The notes: generated by a model not told the origin, from the sequence alone. A stretch of DNA of 64,000 nt from Diogma glabrata (GCA_963693315.1 OY856187.1:70350033-70414032); one strand, 5' to 3'. Counted from the first letter of the stretch, positions 43,606-55,829 are shown. Numbers and translations are program-made.

Positions 43606-45362
43606 TTTTTTTTTTTTATTTTTTTTTTTTTTTTTATTTATTTATTGACAATTAAAGCCTTTATTTACAATTATTTCCTTAAAATTATTCAGATTTAAAA
43701 TTACATTTTGTTCACTTAACTACTATTTTCAAATAGAGTTTTCATTTTAAATTCAATTTTTTTCTTAAAACTACTTCTACTAATTTCATTATTATAAAAA
43801 ACATTGTACTTATTGAAAATTCTTATACATTTATCAACTGTGTCATTAAAAGAAAAGTCGTTAGAATGATTTGCTTCTGTTAAGACTCTGGCATTTCTCA
43901 GTGAATAGTTCACTTGTCTAACTAAAAGTCTATTCGTCAAAGATTCTATTTTAATGTTTTTCCGAACTAAATCAAATCCTAGTAATGCTAGCGCAAGTTC
44001 TCTTCTATTTTCTAAAGTGGTCATATTAATCAATAACAACCTATTCTTATATTTAGGTAATTTATATCCTGAAAATCCTATAGGTCTGAGAGCAAATAAC
44101 AAAAACTGTTTTTGAACACTTTCTATACGATTAATGTCTTCTTGTCTATAAGGAGACCAAACAACACTAGCATATTCCAAAGTCGATTGCACTAAGGCCA
44201 CGTACAGTGTCTTTGTTAAATATGGATCATTAAATTCCCTAGCTCGTCTTTTAATAAAACCCAAAACCGAATAGCTACTACTTATCACTTTATCAATATG
44301 ACTTTTAAAGTTTAATTTGCTGTCGAAAATAACGCCCAAGTCTCTAGTTTGACAGTCTCTTTTGAGAATTTTCCCTTCTATCTCGTAATCGTATTTGAAA
44401 TAGTCACTTTTTTTATTGAAAGAAATGACTGAACATTTGCCAACATTTAATTTCATGCCATTCAATTTGCACCAGTCTGTTACTTTGTTAATATTATCTT
44501 GAAGATGTTTTGCATCTTCTACGTTGTTAATGGCTTGAAACATTTTTAAATCGTCTGCAAATAATAAGTATTGTATGTCATTGAATAGTTCTGGTAGGTC
44601 GTTGATAAATACTAGAAAAAGTAGAGGCCCTAAGACACTACCTTGAGGAACGCCTGAGGTCATATCAAAAGTTAAGGATTTTTTGTTTTTAAATTTTACT
44701 GTTTGTTTTTTGTCTTTCAAATATGAAGTTATTAATTGCAATAAAGGACCTCTTATTCCATACTTTTTAAGTTTAAGAATCAGTATACCATGATCAACTA
44801 CGTCAAACGCGCTTGAAAAGTCTGTATATACAGCATCGACTTGTTTTTTGTCATTCAGGTTCGATCTTATAAAAGCTGAGTATTCTATTAAATTTGTTAC
44901 TGTTGATCTACCAGTACCGAAGCCATGTTGTCTAACGTTAATTAATGGTCTAACAACTGGATTTAATTTCTTAAATACAATTTTTTCAAACATTTTACTA
45001 ATCGTTGATAAAATTGTAATTCCTCTATAATTCTTTACGTCGCTCCTATCACCCGATTTAAAAATAGGTGTTATAATACCGTTTTTCCAATGACTTGGAA
45101 AAACGCCTTCGTTAAAAGATTTTTGAAATATTTGAAGTAATTGTTTAGAGATAGTGTTTTCTGTCTGCTTTAGAAATTCAGGAGTTATAAGATCATCACC
45201 TGCACCTTTGTTCTTATCTAAGTCGTTAATTTCTTTTAAAATATCGTCAACGTCACAGTCAATGGATGAAATAATTTCGTCTTTGTATGGAAGGTAGCTA
45301 AAACGATTATCATTAAAACTCATTGGTTCATTATATACCGACTTGAAATTTTCAGCGAACAA
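43606..45362 (-). mobile_element. 5'-truncated LINE with open RT frame
   Basis: Reverse-strand insertion: homology starts at 45362, coding ends at 43716, then ~70 bp of 3' untranslated sequence and an A-rich (TAAA-interrupted) tail at 43606-43647. The frame is preceded directly by a TAA, marking the truncation point. No convincing target-site duplication was found. Confidence 0.85.
43716..45362 (-). CDS. LINE reverse transcriptase, 548 codons, N-truncated
   Basis: Uninterrupted frame from the truncation point to the natural stop; the first codon is TTG, so there is no genuine start. It encodes the post-endonuclease linker (residues 1-60) and a full reverse transcriptase: HWKNGIITPIFKSGD (~91-105), NYRGITILSTISKMFEK (~111-127), DFSSAFD with catalytic Asp (181-187), GVPQGSVLGPLLF (237-249), F-A-D-D (268-271), LGVIFDSKLNFKSHI and the C-terminal LEYASVVWSPY region. 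The enzyme copies element RNA at the target nick; endonuclease and ORF1 are missing here. Perfect openness over 1.6 kb marks this as the youngest-looking LINE in the window. A different family from the elements at 10.4 and 30.8 kb. Clade not assigned. Confidence 0.9.
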   Translation of the reverse strand: MFAENFKSVYNEPMSFNDNRFSYLPYKDEIISSIDCDVDDILKEINDLDKNKGAGDDLITPEFLKQTENTISKQLLQIFQKSFNEGVFPSHWKNGIITPIFKSGDRSDVKNYRGITILSTISKMFEKIVFKKLNPVVRPLINVRQHGFGTGRSTVTNLIEYSAFIRSNLNDKKQVDAVYTDFSSAFDVVDHGILILKLKKYGIRGPLLQLITSYLKDKKQTVKFKNKKSLTFDMTSGVPQGSVLGPLLFLVFINDLPELFNDIQYLLFADDLKMFQAINNVEDAKHLQDNINKVTDWCKLNGMKLNVGKCSVISFNKKSDYFKYDYEIEGKILKRDCQTRDLGVIFDSKLNFKSHIDKVISSSYSVLGFIKRRAREFNDPYLTKTLYVALVQSTLEYASVVWSPYRQEDINRIESVQKQFLLFALRPIGFSGYKLPKYKNRLLLINMTTLENRRELALALLGFDLVRKNIKIESLTNRLLVRQVNYSLRNARVLTEANHSNDFSFNDTVDKCIRIFNKYNVFYNNEISRSSFKKKIEFKMKTLFENSS

Positions 45363-48055
45363 TTAGCTTCACACATTGTTCATAATACACCTATAGTCGA
45401 TGAAAAGAATGAAACATAAATATAATTGGATGCAATAAACTGAATACATTTTTATGATAATTTTCAAAAAGAAAATCGTATCCTTTTTATCCTTTCCTTA
45501 CAGTTATCTAAACACTTAACCATAAACTCAACTGATATATGTTTTACTATTAATTTATTTTATAGAATTGTCAATAAAAAGCAAACTTTCAATTTAAAAA
45601 AAAAGTATTCGATTTATTTTGAAAGCAGTTTTTCAAGTTATTTATCATTTATCTGAAGAATATAAATTTTCGTTTGTGTAGCGACAAACCAGGTTCAACT
45701 TTTATGTTCCTTACATCATTTATTTTTAAAACATCTTATAATTTATTTAAATTTGAGAAAATACGAACTACTTCAGCGAACCACATAGCAACCATCTTAC
45801 ATAGATGGGGTCACCATACTATTCCTTTTAGCATCGAGGAAAACAAATAAAAAAATAACCGTTCATTTCCTTTTCCATTTTTTGAAAGAAAATTTTTATT
45901 TGGATTTCAATTTTCTTTTTTTTTTTGCTTAATTTTTTTCTCTTTATTTTTTTGTCTTTGTCTTTGATCAATGAAGCAAAATCTCTATTTTACAGATAGA
46001 AAATAAAAATTACTTTGAAATGAAAATCGATCAAAGAGGTTTTTCTTTCAATATAAAATGATAATCATAATAAGTGATTATTATTTTAAAAAGATGATGA
46101 TTAAGATGATGACGATGATTATGAAAAAAAAATGATGATGTTGATATTATGTCTTACGCCTTAGTTTTCTTGAAAATTTATTAAAATTTATTTAGACGTT
46201 TGTTGTACATATTTATTTATTTATTTATCTTATCTCGTTAAAGGTAGAATTTTCCTTCTCTCTTAATGATAAGAAAATGTATTAAATTTATATTATTATT
46301 ATTATTATTATTATTTTGAGTATTACAAAAGAAATGGTTGAGAAAACTGATTCTTTTGATAAATTTTGTTTTTTATTGCTTAAGAATAGGAGATACAATT
46401 TTATGTTGTTTTTATTGACAATAAAAAGTAAACAGAAACAGATTTAATTTATTGTAAAATCTGATATCGTCAATAGCTTCTTTGGATTTTCGCAACAAAA
46501 AAAAATTATACGAATTGAGGAAAATCATTTGATAATCCTTTTACTTGATTGTAGAACAGATTTTAATAATGGTAAGTATTTTGTTTTTGTTTTATCTCGA
46601 TAAAAAAGTTCGAGTTTTTAAGTCAAAATTGTTTTATTTAAATTACATTTTAGCTTTAATATAGTCAAATAATAATTTGTATTAAATCAATTACAAATGT
46701 TAGAGCCACATGTAGCAAGAATATACAATATAACAATATTTATAAATTGTGTTTCGGGTTGAAAGTAATGTGTTTGATCCAAACACTATGATAAAATTGT
46801 TGTAGATTCACTTGGCCAATTAATTAAAAAATTTTTTGATAATATTAACTTAGAAAATTAATTTAAATTTTTTATTCTAAATGTTCTAAATGTTTTTATC
46901 TTAAATGTTCTACATTTAACTGCTTAAGTTAAACGTGTAAACTATTAGTGGGCCTTGTTAGTCATAGAGCGCAATGTTTAAATGATTGATGAAATATTTT
47001 GATTGCGTCATTACATATTTCCTTATACTCAGTCAAGTTTTATACGTTATAATATGAACTCTAATTATAATTTGAAAATCAAAACAATAAAGTTATGAAC
47101 ATTTTTGTTGTTTTAATAAAAAAAATTGATTGAACATTTTGAAATAATGTGGTGGGAAACAATTTTTAAGGAGAAATGGAAACTGGTCATCGCATGGAAA
47201 TTTGGTGTACTCTGTTAAAAATCAAATGTTTAAAAATAGACTATTGTATTTTTGGCTATCGATAAAGTTTGTTTTTAATATTTAAGACTTTGTAAATTTA
47301 CATTAAGGCTTTGTAAATTTTTGCAAATTTTTATTATATGAAAATAAAGTATTTGTTATCTTTGTGCTTTGAAAATGGAAATATTGGTAATTGTAAATTT
47401 TTAATAAGATTAGTGAAAACTACCACTTAAAGTTGGTACATAAATTCAGACTCCTTTTTTGTGTGAAATTAATAATTTAAAAACTAGTTTCATGGTTGTT
47501 GGATGTTACAAATTTGCAGCGTTACTTTTCTTTTTAATAGGCTTATTCAATTTTCTTTTTAATAGGCTTTCGATAATGTGAAATGAGTTTTAAATATTTT
47601 CTTAATAAATAAAAGATTTCCAGGTCTAGATGCGGTTGGGTTATATAAAAACGGTTTCTTTTCATTTTTTTTGTGTGTAAATAAAGTCCAACTCTACATA
47701 TTGAATTGAAACGTATAAATATTTGAAATTTTATTTTTTAAAAAAATGTTTAAAAGGTTTTTTCCGTGGGTGCCGTAAAAAAATTTTGTTAGAATAACAA
47801 CCTTCTTCCAACACTAACAATATCTAGCTTTGTTCAAGTTTTTTAGCATAAAGCCAGTTCTTATTTAAGAGGAGATGCTGGTTTTTGCTACGTAGCTAGA
47901 GATCAGGTTTAATTGAGGTCCTGGTTATAGAAAAAGATTAAAGTCGTAACTTATGTTCGTTCTGCGTTAATGGCCAGTTACGTCAGATCCAAAGTTGTAA
48001 GATCACATTTACATCACAATGGTTGATACCAGAAATTTGCAGTACATATACACAG
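45363..48055. other. Gene-poor AT-rich stretch with microsatellites
   Basis: 46085-46150 is ATG/GATGAT-rich; 46288-46315 is (ATT)n. No coding motif on either strand. Confidence 0.55.
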
Positions 48056-48310
48056 CGTCCAAAATTATACTCAAAATATTTCTATTAAAAACACTAAAAA
48101 CTTTTTATTTACAATTAAAAATCCCTTTTCTTCTTTTAAACGATTTTGTGTTCATAATGAAGAGTTTCATTTACAATTAATTCTCTTTGTTTACACCATC
48201 GCATTCCATCCTAAACTATTAACACAATCGCATTCTAATTATGAATATTAGCACAATCGCTTGCCAAACTGTTCTTCGCAAAAGCAATTCTTTAGATACA
48301 ATTTTAATGA
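48056..48310 (+). repeat. Dispersed repeat, second copy (pair with 25,612)
   Basis: Same-orientation similarity to 25612-25841, including TTTACAATTAATTCTCTTTG and CCATCGCATTCC. Nature unknown. Confidence 0.4.
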
Positions 48311-48685
48311 ATTTAGAAATTATTACAGTGAAATCCAAAATTTCTTCACAGATTAGTTCGTTGCAATTAAGTAGAATCATTACAATATAGAATGATTGAT
48401 GTTTGTGACTTGTTTTCCCTTTGACTACATTTACCCTAATTTAAGCTTTTCTTATTTCGATTACTTGCCTCATCCAGTTTTATGTAGAACTGTTATAGCT
48501 ACTTGGGCAACCTAAGGTTTTTGCCTTATTCACAAACTGGTTTATAAAACAAAAGAAAAACCACTTACAACTTGTTGTTTTTACAACTTAGCTTTTTAAT
48601 AGCATCCGTAGCAGCAGAACCAATTATCAATCTGTTTGCCAATTTTTTTATAAAACAAAATTAAATAATAATATAATATCAAATA

Positions 48686-48975
48686 AATTGTGATTCCTGT
48701 AATGAATTTTATATTGGACAAACAGGTAGAAAATTCATCAAAAGATTTTCGGAATATTTCCTAAAAGTAAAAACATTCTTTATATAATGAAAATCAATTA
48801 TAAACAACATTTGAAAATAATTTTAATGTTTTACATTATTGTAATAAAGGTCCTTTCATGGATGCAATGAAAGAGTTTGAAATATATAAAGCTATTAAGA
48901 AGTCACCATTTTTAATTTTTAATGGACAAATATCATTTAGTTCCAATATTTTATACCATTTAATTATAAATTAAT
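48686..48975 (+). pseudogene. Penelope-like GIY-YIG endonuclease remnant
   Basis: The frame at 48686 reads CDSCNEFYIGQTGRKFIKRF, with the Cys-x2-Cys pair followed by YIGQTGR, the hallmark of the GIY-YIG endonuclease at the C-terminus of Penelope-like retroelements. After a stop and frameshift, a second conserved stretch follows (CNKGPFMDAMKEFEIYKA, 48,850-48,900) and a short tail ILFNGQ-like segment. The reverse transcriptase part is absent upstream. The domain normally nicks target DNA for retrotransposition. Only about 90 residues remain and the copy is dead. Confidence 0.65.
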
Positions 48976-49123
48976 GCTTTTCTTTATTGTTTTTGTTCTT
49001 GACGTACTTTATAAATTTTAACCTTGTCATTTTCATTTTTGTTTTGATTTTTTTATGTTTGATTTAGTTTTGGAAACAAACTAATTTTTTTAAATAATAT
49101 TGTCATAAATATAAATTTTGTCA

Positions 49124-49150
49124 CTGAGGATGGATATTTATATCTGAAAC
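49124..49150 (+). ncRNA. Hammerhead-like motif, degenerate
   Basis: CTGAGGA (49124-49130), a short imperfect stem (GATA/TATC around a small loop) and GAAAC (49146-49150) follow the Penelope remnant at the place where such elements often carry a hammerhead ribozyme. Stem II has a bulge and stems I and III were not resolved, so activity is doubtful. Confidence 0.3.
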
Positions 49151-50186
49151 CCGTCTGATTTATATTTTAAAAATAATTTGTATTTAAAATAAAGTATTTT
49201 TATTAAATTTAATAATTGATTAATTTTTTTATGTATAGCTGTTAGGTTGTGATTTACAAAAAAAGTTTGAGAAATAATAATTCTTTTTTGCATTGTATCT
49301 AATACTTGACTTGATCGAACAGAATACCCGATGTTTATTAGCAAGAATTTTCCATCTTTGTTTCGATTCAAATGTAGATTGATCACCCTCAAACCCAACA
49401 GTTATTAAGAATTTCCATCACATGATCTCCAGAGTTGAAAAAAAAGAATCATAAAAACAACATTTCTTATCGCTCTATTTCTCTTCTATTTCTTTTCGCT
49501 TTAACACAAAAATCAAAGACTACAATTGCACATTTAAAAACTCATTTAAATTGCAGACTTTGATGAAAATTTCATATTCGCTCTTGGATATGATATTTGT
49601 ATGAACTAATTCTATTATTGAGGTAATTCAAAAATTAAATAATAAATTTATTTACAGAGTTTTTTGGATGTTTTCAATTTTTATTTTGGAAAAAAGTAAA
49701 AGCTGAAAAAGTTGTTTTCATAGAGTTGTTTTTATATGGTTTTGATTCTTAGTTTAGGGCAGGAATCGAAATAGGACCGAATGTTACCCTATTTTCTAGT
49801 ACGTACAAAAATATTTTTTATTCGCCTATGTATTAAAGTGTTGCTTTATTACTGTGATTTGTGACCTTAAACTGTCACTTTCTAACCATATATTTTGATG
49901 TCATAGCTACGTCCAAAAAGTAAAAAACATTTGTATTTGTTTAAATTCTATAGAAAATAGAAACTTTTATCAAAGCAACAATTAAATTCTAAATTTCATT
50001 ATCCAATTAAAATAGTTGTCATCATTTGTTGTCATAGTTATACAATAAATTGGAAAAGATAACAAAAATTTTGTCAAAGATTACTTGTTCCACATATTTT
50101 TATTTCAAAATTTATGCAAATTTATAATTTTAATTTAGAACAAACATTTTTTTTTTTAAATATTTTGCCTGTGGCGAATAAAAAAT
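49151..50186. other. AT-rich sequence, no gene recognised
   Basis: No coding motif or repeat structure seen. Confidence 0.55.
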
Positions 50187-50315
50187 AGTATATGATGCAC
50201 GGGCGTAAGCTATTTTGGACTTAATGTGGGTGCAAATCTCGGCTAGCGCCTCGATTTGCAAACCCCACATAAGTCCAAAATCTTTAGCTTTACATCCTAG
50301 CATCATAATGTACTG
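50187..50315. repeat. Long imperfect hairpin
   Basis: AGCTATTTTGGACTTAATGT...TGCAAATC pairs with GATTTGCA...ACATAAGTCCAAAATCTTTA. Outer GTATATGATGC pairs with GCATCATAATGTAC. The centre is CTCGGCTAGCGCCTCG. Stem ~55 bp with small bulges, a fold-back element like that at 27,136. Confidence 0.8.
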
Positions 50316-50779
50316 TTTAGAGTTTTGGAAATTTTGTCTGGCGTAAAAATTTGCGTTGAGCCTGACCCCGATGCGCTACATGTTGTCATCCCGATTTTAG
50401 TGTGGTTTAAAATATTTTCTCTAACCAAAAACAATTTTGAGTGGATTCGTAAATATCTAAATGTTAAATTTTACGAAGTTTGTTATACGTAAATGATGAT
50501 TTCAACTAACAAATTTTATCCACTGGTTCGATGAAAATGCGAAATTTGATCTCAATTTGGATATCCTTCTGTATATATACCTATGACAGTGTGTTATCAT
50601 GACAGTTTCACTGTTTGATATTATTCAGTGTTATCCGAACAGTATTCTTGACGATACTGCAAAAAACAGCGAGATCCGCAATATGAGTATAATTTAGTTT
50701 AATTATTCTTTCAATGTGAAACGCAAATCAAATGAAGTGGACATGTCAAATTTTAAGAAGTTTTAAATATTTTTATCGT

Positions 50780-53700
50780 ATCTTCCCACGAGGAGATCAT
50801 ATTGGTTTATTGATGCTCTAGTCCCAGGGACTACTGACGTATGAGTAAATGTAAGACCTCATATTCTACTGGAAATAGCAGAGAAATTTCGCTAGCCAAT
50901 TGTGTCGTTTAAATTTTATTTTAAAAAAAGCGTACAATTACTTTGGCTAAACTCTCCACTTCTCCAGCACCTTCTTTAACTTTGATCAACGATTTGATCA
51001 ATGTAGAAATTCTTGATTTACTCAAAAATTTCAAAGACTTAACGTCCAAAATAATCTTGCTAAACATGTGAAGCATAATGTAACTCACGTTATTAAAACA
51101 CATGGTCCTCCCGTTTCTTGTAAATATCGTCGACTTACTCCAGACAAATTGGCTATCGGAAAAGGCAGAATTTGATCTTATGTTATCCCAAGACATCTGC
51201 CAACCTTCTAACAGTCCTTGGGCCTTTCCTTTCTATCTCGTTAAAAGAAGAACGGCGAGTGGAGACCTTGCGGTGACTACCGCTCTCTAAACAATGTCAC
51301 TACTCCTGATAAATATCCTATTCCACATATTCAGGATTTTTTGCATCAATTTCATGGATGCAAATTTTTCTCCACTATCGATCTTGTCCGCCCATATTAT
51401 CAAATTTCTATTGATGAGCGCGATATTGCAAAAACTGCAATTTCTACTCCGTTTGGACTCCTCGAATTCGTTCGAATGACTTTTGGATTGCGAAACGCTA
51501 TGCAATCTATCCAACGGTTTATGCATTCCCTTCTCCGAGACATGAATTTCTGTTTCATCTTGATGACTTTCTAATCCTTCTGAAACTTATGAGGAACGCC
51601 TCCATCTTAGGACTGTTTTTGAGCGTCTTTCTGACGCTGGTCTCATTATCAACGTTGATAAATGCAACTTAGCTAAACCAACGTTGACTTTCTTCGGCAT
51701 TCCGATTCAACTGGAATCAAACCGACTTCTGAAAGTGTCGATGCTATTAATTCTTACGAACGTCCTGTATCAGCTATGCAACTCTGCCGTTTTCTTGGAA
51801 TGATAAATTTCTACCACCGTTTTATTTCTCACGCTGGTGGCCATCAAGCCATTCTTAATGATTTTCTCAAAGGTTCCAAAAAGAATGACAAACGCGTCAT
51901 TCAATGGTCTGAAGACGCCATTCAAGCGTTCGATCTTTGCAAGCGGTAACTCAGTTACGGCAACAACTCTTTCTCACCCCTCACACTCTGCCCACCTTGC
52001 GGTTATGGTCGACGCTTCCGACAAGGCACTTGGCGCCGTTGTTCAACAAAAAATTAACGATTGTTGGACACTACTTAGTTTCTTCTTTGTGCGACTCAAT
52101 GAAACACAACAGAAATACTCTGCAATTAAACATTTCCGCTTTCTCCTTGATAGTAGAACTTGCACGCTCCTTACCGATCATAAACCACTCATTTACGCTT
52201 TGTGGTAGAATCCTGCCAAAGCTAGTCCTCGTCAATTCCGTCATCTAGATTTTATCAGTCAATTTACGACTGATATTAACCACATTTTTGGAATTGATAA
52301 TGTAGTTGCCGACACACTTTCTCGTATTGAGCGAATACCAATTCCAGAAAATATTAACTACGACGAAATTGCTGTTGCTCAGTTTAACGATAACGAACTA
52401 AAGGAATTAGTGGACACTAGTCCCACACTTCAATTCCATTCCTTTCCATTATCGTTTGACAATTCTAGTGCCAAAACTATTTTGTGTGATACCTTATCTG
52501 GTAATCCATGACCGTTTATTTCCAAGCAACTTCGTCTATCTGTTTTTGAAAGTCTCCATAATTTATCTCATCCAGGAGTCCACAGTTCTATTAAACTTCT
52601 TTCTGAAAAAGTCATTTGGCCATCCATTAAGAAGGATGTACAACAAATTGCACAGGGCTGCATGGCTTGCCAATAGGCGAAAGTCTCTCGCCATACTCAA
52701 TCTCCTTTAGGTAATTATCCTCAAACATCTCAACGATTTTCCGAGATTCATATGGACATTATAGGTCCACTTCCTACCTCTGAGGACAAACGTTATTGTG
52801 TCACTATTATTGACCGTTATACTCGATGGCCTAAAGCCATTCCTATCTCGGATATTACAGCTGAAACGGTAGCATTAGCTCTCTACTCCAATTGGATTGC
52901 TCGTTTTGGAGTACCTTCAGTAATCGTCACTGATCTCTTAATTCAAATCCAATCTCTTTAACGAGTTGCCAAAACTTATCGGTTTCGAACGTAAACGTAC
53001 TACTAGTTACAATCCTAAATGAAACGGACTAACTGAACGTTTCCACCGAACTCTTAAATCCGCGATAATGGCCTACGACAAAACGGACTGGACACGAATT
53101 TTACCGTCAATACTACTTGGTTTACGAACCACTTTCCGTGAATATTTCCAATCTTTATCGGCTGAACTCATCTACGGCACTAACATACGTCTTCCCGGAG
53201 AATTCTTCAGCCAAAATTCTAATTCCACTCCACAATCTGATTTCATTTCACAATTGAAACAACATTTTACTCACCTTCGTCCCACTATTGCGTCAAGACA
53301 CACTTCTCCTAGTGTCTTCAAAAACCTTGAGTCTTGCTCGCATGTTTCCTTACTTTAGGACTTAGTACGTAAAGCATTACAGCCTCAATACGAAGCTCCA
53401 TTTAAAGTCATCAGCTGCGATGATAAAAATTTCGTTATTGACCGTAAAGGTCAACATATTCGAGTTTCCATCGACAAATTTAAACCTTGCTTTAGGAAAC
53501 AATCTGAAGATAGTTCATCTCAAAATTCACCTACTTTAAGTACTAATCTCAGTCGCGCAGACGAAACTTCGTCTTCTAAAGATAAAGTTCATCCTACTTC
53601 TTTGGACACATTCCTGTCTTCTCCTTCTACCTCCGCAGAAACAAGGCAACGCGACGCTAAGGCAACTGTATCACCTAAAAGGGTTAGACTTATCTCACTC

Positions 53701-53843
53701 TTCAGACTCAGATATTCTATCCTGCATCCACAATTACGCAAGCAGGTCGAACTACTCGTACCCCTACTCGTTTCCTTCGTGCTCAAGCACAATCATTTTC
53801 TTTTTATATCGTCCCATCTTTGGTGGCACTAGAGGGGGAGCGT
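50780..53843 (+). pseudogene. Ty3/Gypsy pol polyprotein, decayed
   Basis: Broken frames give the pol order: linker (FKDLTSK, then HVIKTHGPPVSCKYR-like text, 50,930-51,120); reverse transcriptase (KAEFDLMLSQDIC; CGDYRSLNN; PFGLLEF; LRNA; an L-D-D near 51,558 preceded by a frameshift); GMINFYHRF near 51,800; RNase H (MVDASDKALGAVVQQ; TDHKPL, 51,990-52,200); integrase zinc finger (H-x3-H...C-x2-C, SHPGVHSS to GCMACQ, ~52,555-52,675); integrase core ([28 protein letters not shown], ~52,745-53,060); C-terminal FKVISCDDKNFVID (~53,400). Stops at 52206, 52675, 52959 and 53356 plus several frameshifts. Protease and gag are not recognisable. The polyprotein would copy and integrate the element; this copy cannot. 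Confidence 0.9.
53830..53843 (+). other. Polypurine tract
   Basis: AGAGGGGGAG just before TGTGGCGAAC, the position expected for plus-strand priming next to a 3' LTR. Confidence 0.6.
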
Positions 53844-54430
53844 TGTGGCGAACAGCTCTATATCACTGGGCTGTTGGGCACTCCCTTTTTATTGTACTTC
53901 GATGAAATTGTTAAATATTTTCTTTCATCTTTTATTTTATTTTTATTGCTTACATCTTATCATGAAATACTGACATATGTCAAATTTTATTATGTGGTTT
54001 ATTTATCTATTGCCCAGTTATCCATTTGATGAAGAATTTATATAAAAAAAAAATAGTATCAAAGGAGCGGTTGAAAATCAATGTTATTTTCTTTTATCTA
54101 ACTTTTCATAAAATTTAATTAAAAAATGTTTATATTAAATTATTATTTTTATTTTTTTTTATTTAATTTTTTTTCACAGGAATTTATTTTCAAACAATTA
54201 ATGTTATTTATTTTATATTTTTAGGTAATGAATATGAGGTATTTTGGAATTAAGGAATAAGGAAAGTCAGATTAATAGGAAGGAAAACTTAAAATTAAGA
54301 TAAGTTTAAGTTCAAAATTAACTGTACTCCTAATACTTACACTTTCTGCCGTGGGCACTTGAGTTAATTTTATAAATAACATAATGAAAAACAGTTGTTG
54401 TTGCGTAAAATAAAGTTATTTTATATTTTT
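53844..54430 (+). repeat. Probable 3' LTR of the Gypsy element
   Basis: Begins TGTGGCGAACAGCTC right after the polypurine tract. AATAAAGTTATTTT near 54410 could be the polyadenylation region. No second LTR is present upstream, so the right limit is a guess; it stops where the SINE-like repeat begins. Confidence 0.4.
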
Positions 54431-54745
54431 GGAGATCTTTGTGAGCAATTAAATTCTAGCAAGTAAGGAAATTTAATTTAATTTTTTTTAATTTAATTTA
54501 ATTATTTTTTTAAATTTTTTTCAATTCAAAGATATATTTGGGTTTATCTCCTTTACACGTTTCAGATGGATTCGAACCTTCCTCATCAGTACCATGTTCA
54601 AATTCATTGGCAAATACTTGCTATTAATTACGCCACCGAGGCGATGACTATTTCGAATTCAAAACTTCATCATCAGTGATTTCTTTACTTAAGTTAAATT
54701 TCTCTAGTTTCATTGGACTCCTTGTTATGTAAATGTTTTTATATT
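54429..54745 (-). repeat. tRNA-derived SINE-like repeat, copy 3
   Basis: The reverse strand has a perfect B box GGTTCGAATCC at 54568-54578 and a diverged A-box region (TAATTAATAGCAAGTAT) ~45 bp upstream. Tail contains an ATTTAATTT-expanded version of the tail at 30,283. Confidence 0.65.
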
Positions 54746-55360
54746 ATATGGGGATTTTTGAATTAAATTTGTAGAGTTGTATTTTGATATCAAAATAGAA
54801 TAAAAGCCAGGAAAGACGTGATTGTTTTCAAACGAATCCCGTTTTTATAATCTTTCATAAAAATTAAAATTAACTTTACATTATCAAAAAACAATACTCA
54901 AAAAAAGTTAGAAAACTAAACTAAAAACTATATAAACTTTATAATCTGTAAATTATTCGTTGTCTTCTAGCTTATGAAAATCTCACACAGATGTGCATTC
55001 AGGTGCTTCCAATTTGAATATTCACTGATATTCGTGATTTAGATAAAATTCAATGTTGAACTATCTACTTACGCTGTTTTATTTATTGTTATTTTTAAGA
55101 AAACAAAAATTAACTTTTAATTGGCTTAATGTTATCACAAACTTCACAGAACACCGTATTTATAAATGTGTTAAAAGAAAAATTTATCTAAATTTAGATA
55201 CGAAATAAATAATTTAATCTGTTTGATAGCCAACATTATAATAATTCTTTTTGAAACATTTAATCTTTAGCAGACACAAAATTTCCATTCGATGACAGGC
55301 TTTCATTTCCCCTTAAAAAGTGGTTCCCACTACATGATTTCAAAATATCTAAACAAGTTT

Positions 55361-55650
55361 TTTAGGGTTCCGTACTTTAAAAAATTTTAAACGGTGCCCT
55401 ATTGGTGAGACTTCAGTGTCTGTCCGAACTTCTACATAATCGATTATCTTACATACTATAAGTACTATCAACTTGAAATTTTTTACAGTTATAAAATGTA
55501 TTTGTCCACCTACTGAAAACATTGCAAATATTTGTTTTTATCTGTATTTTATAGACATAGATAAGGAAGTTTAAAACTAAAGTAAGCTATCGAGTTTGAT
55601 TTAGAAAAATCGAAGAAGATTGAAATATTTCAACCAAATCAATTTTTCAA
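55361..55650 (+). repeat. GGGTTCCGTAC-hairpin family, copy 1
   Basis: TTTAGGGTTCCGTACTTTAA and ACGGTGCCCTATTGGTGAGA form a small hairpin head, followed by CAGTGTCTGTCCGAACTTCT and ~230 bp shared with 58741-59053. A repeat type widespread in insect genomes (from memory). Confidence 0.7.
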
Positions 55651-55829
55651 CAAAAAAAGAAGAACTTTCAGTTTGAGTGAAACATGAAGTTGTACATGAA
55701 ATAACATAGCTATAAAAGGTGTATGTAATTAGATGGATACCATGATAGCTCAGCTTTACACCGGAAAACGGAATTAGAGAAGAAACAGAGACTCATCTGT
55801 ATCTACATAACGGAATCAATGAACACAAG

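Noticed and set aside
43606..45362. Target-site duplication for this LINE
   Set aside because: Flanks do not share a clear direct repeat; the exact 5' junction is uncertain by a few bases.
50170..50178. TGTGGCGAA as a possible 5' LTR start
   Set aside because: It matches the putative 3' LTR start for nine bases only; the sequence diverges at once afterwards.
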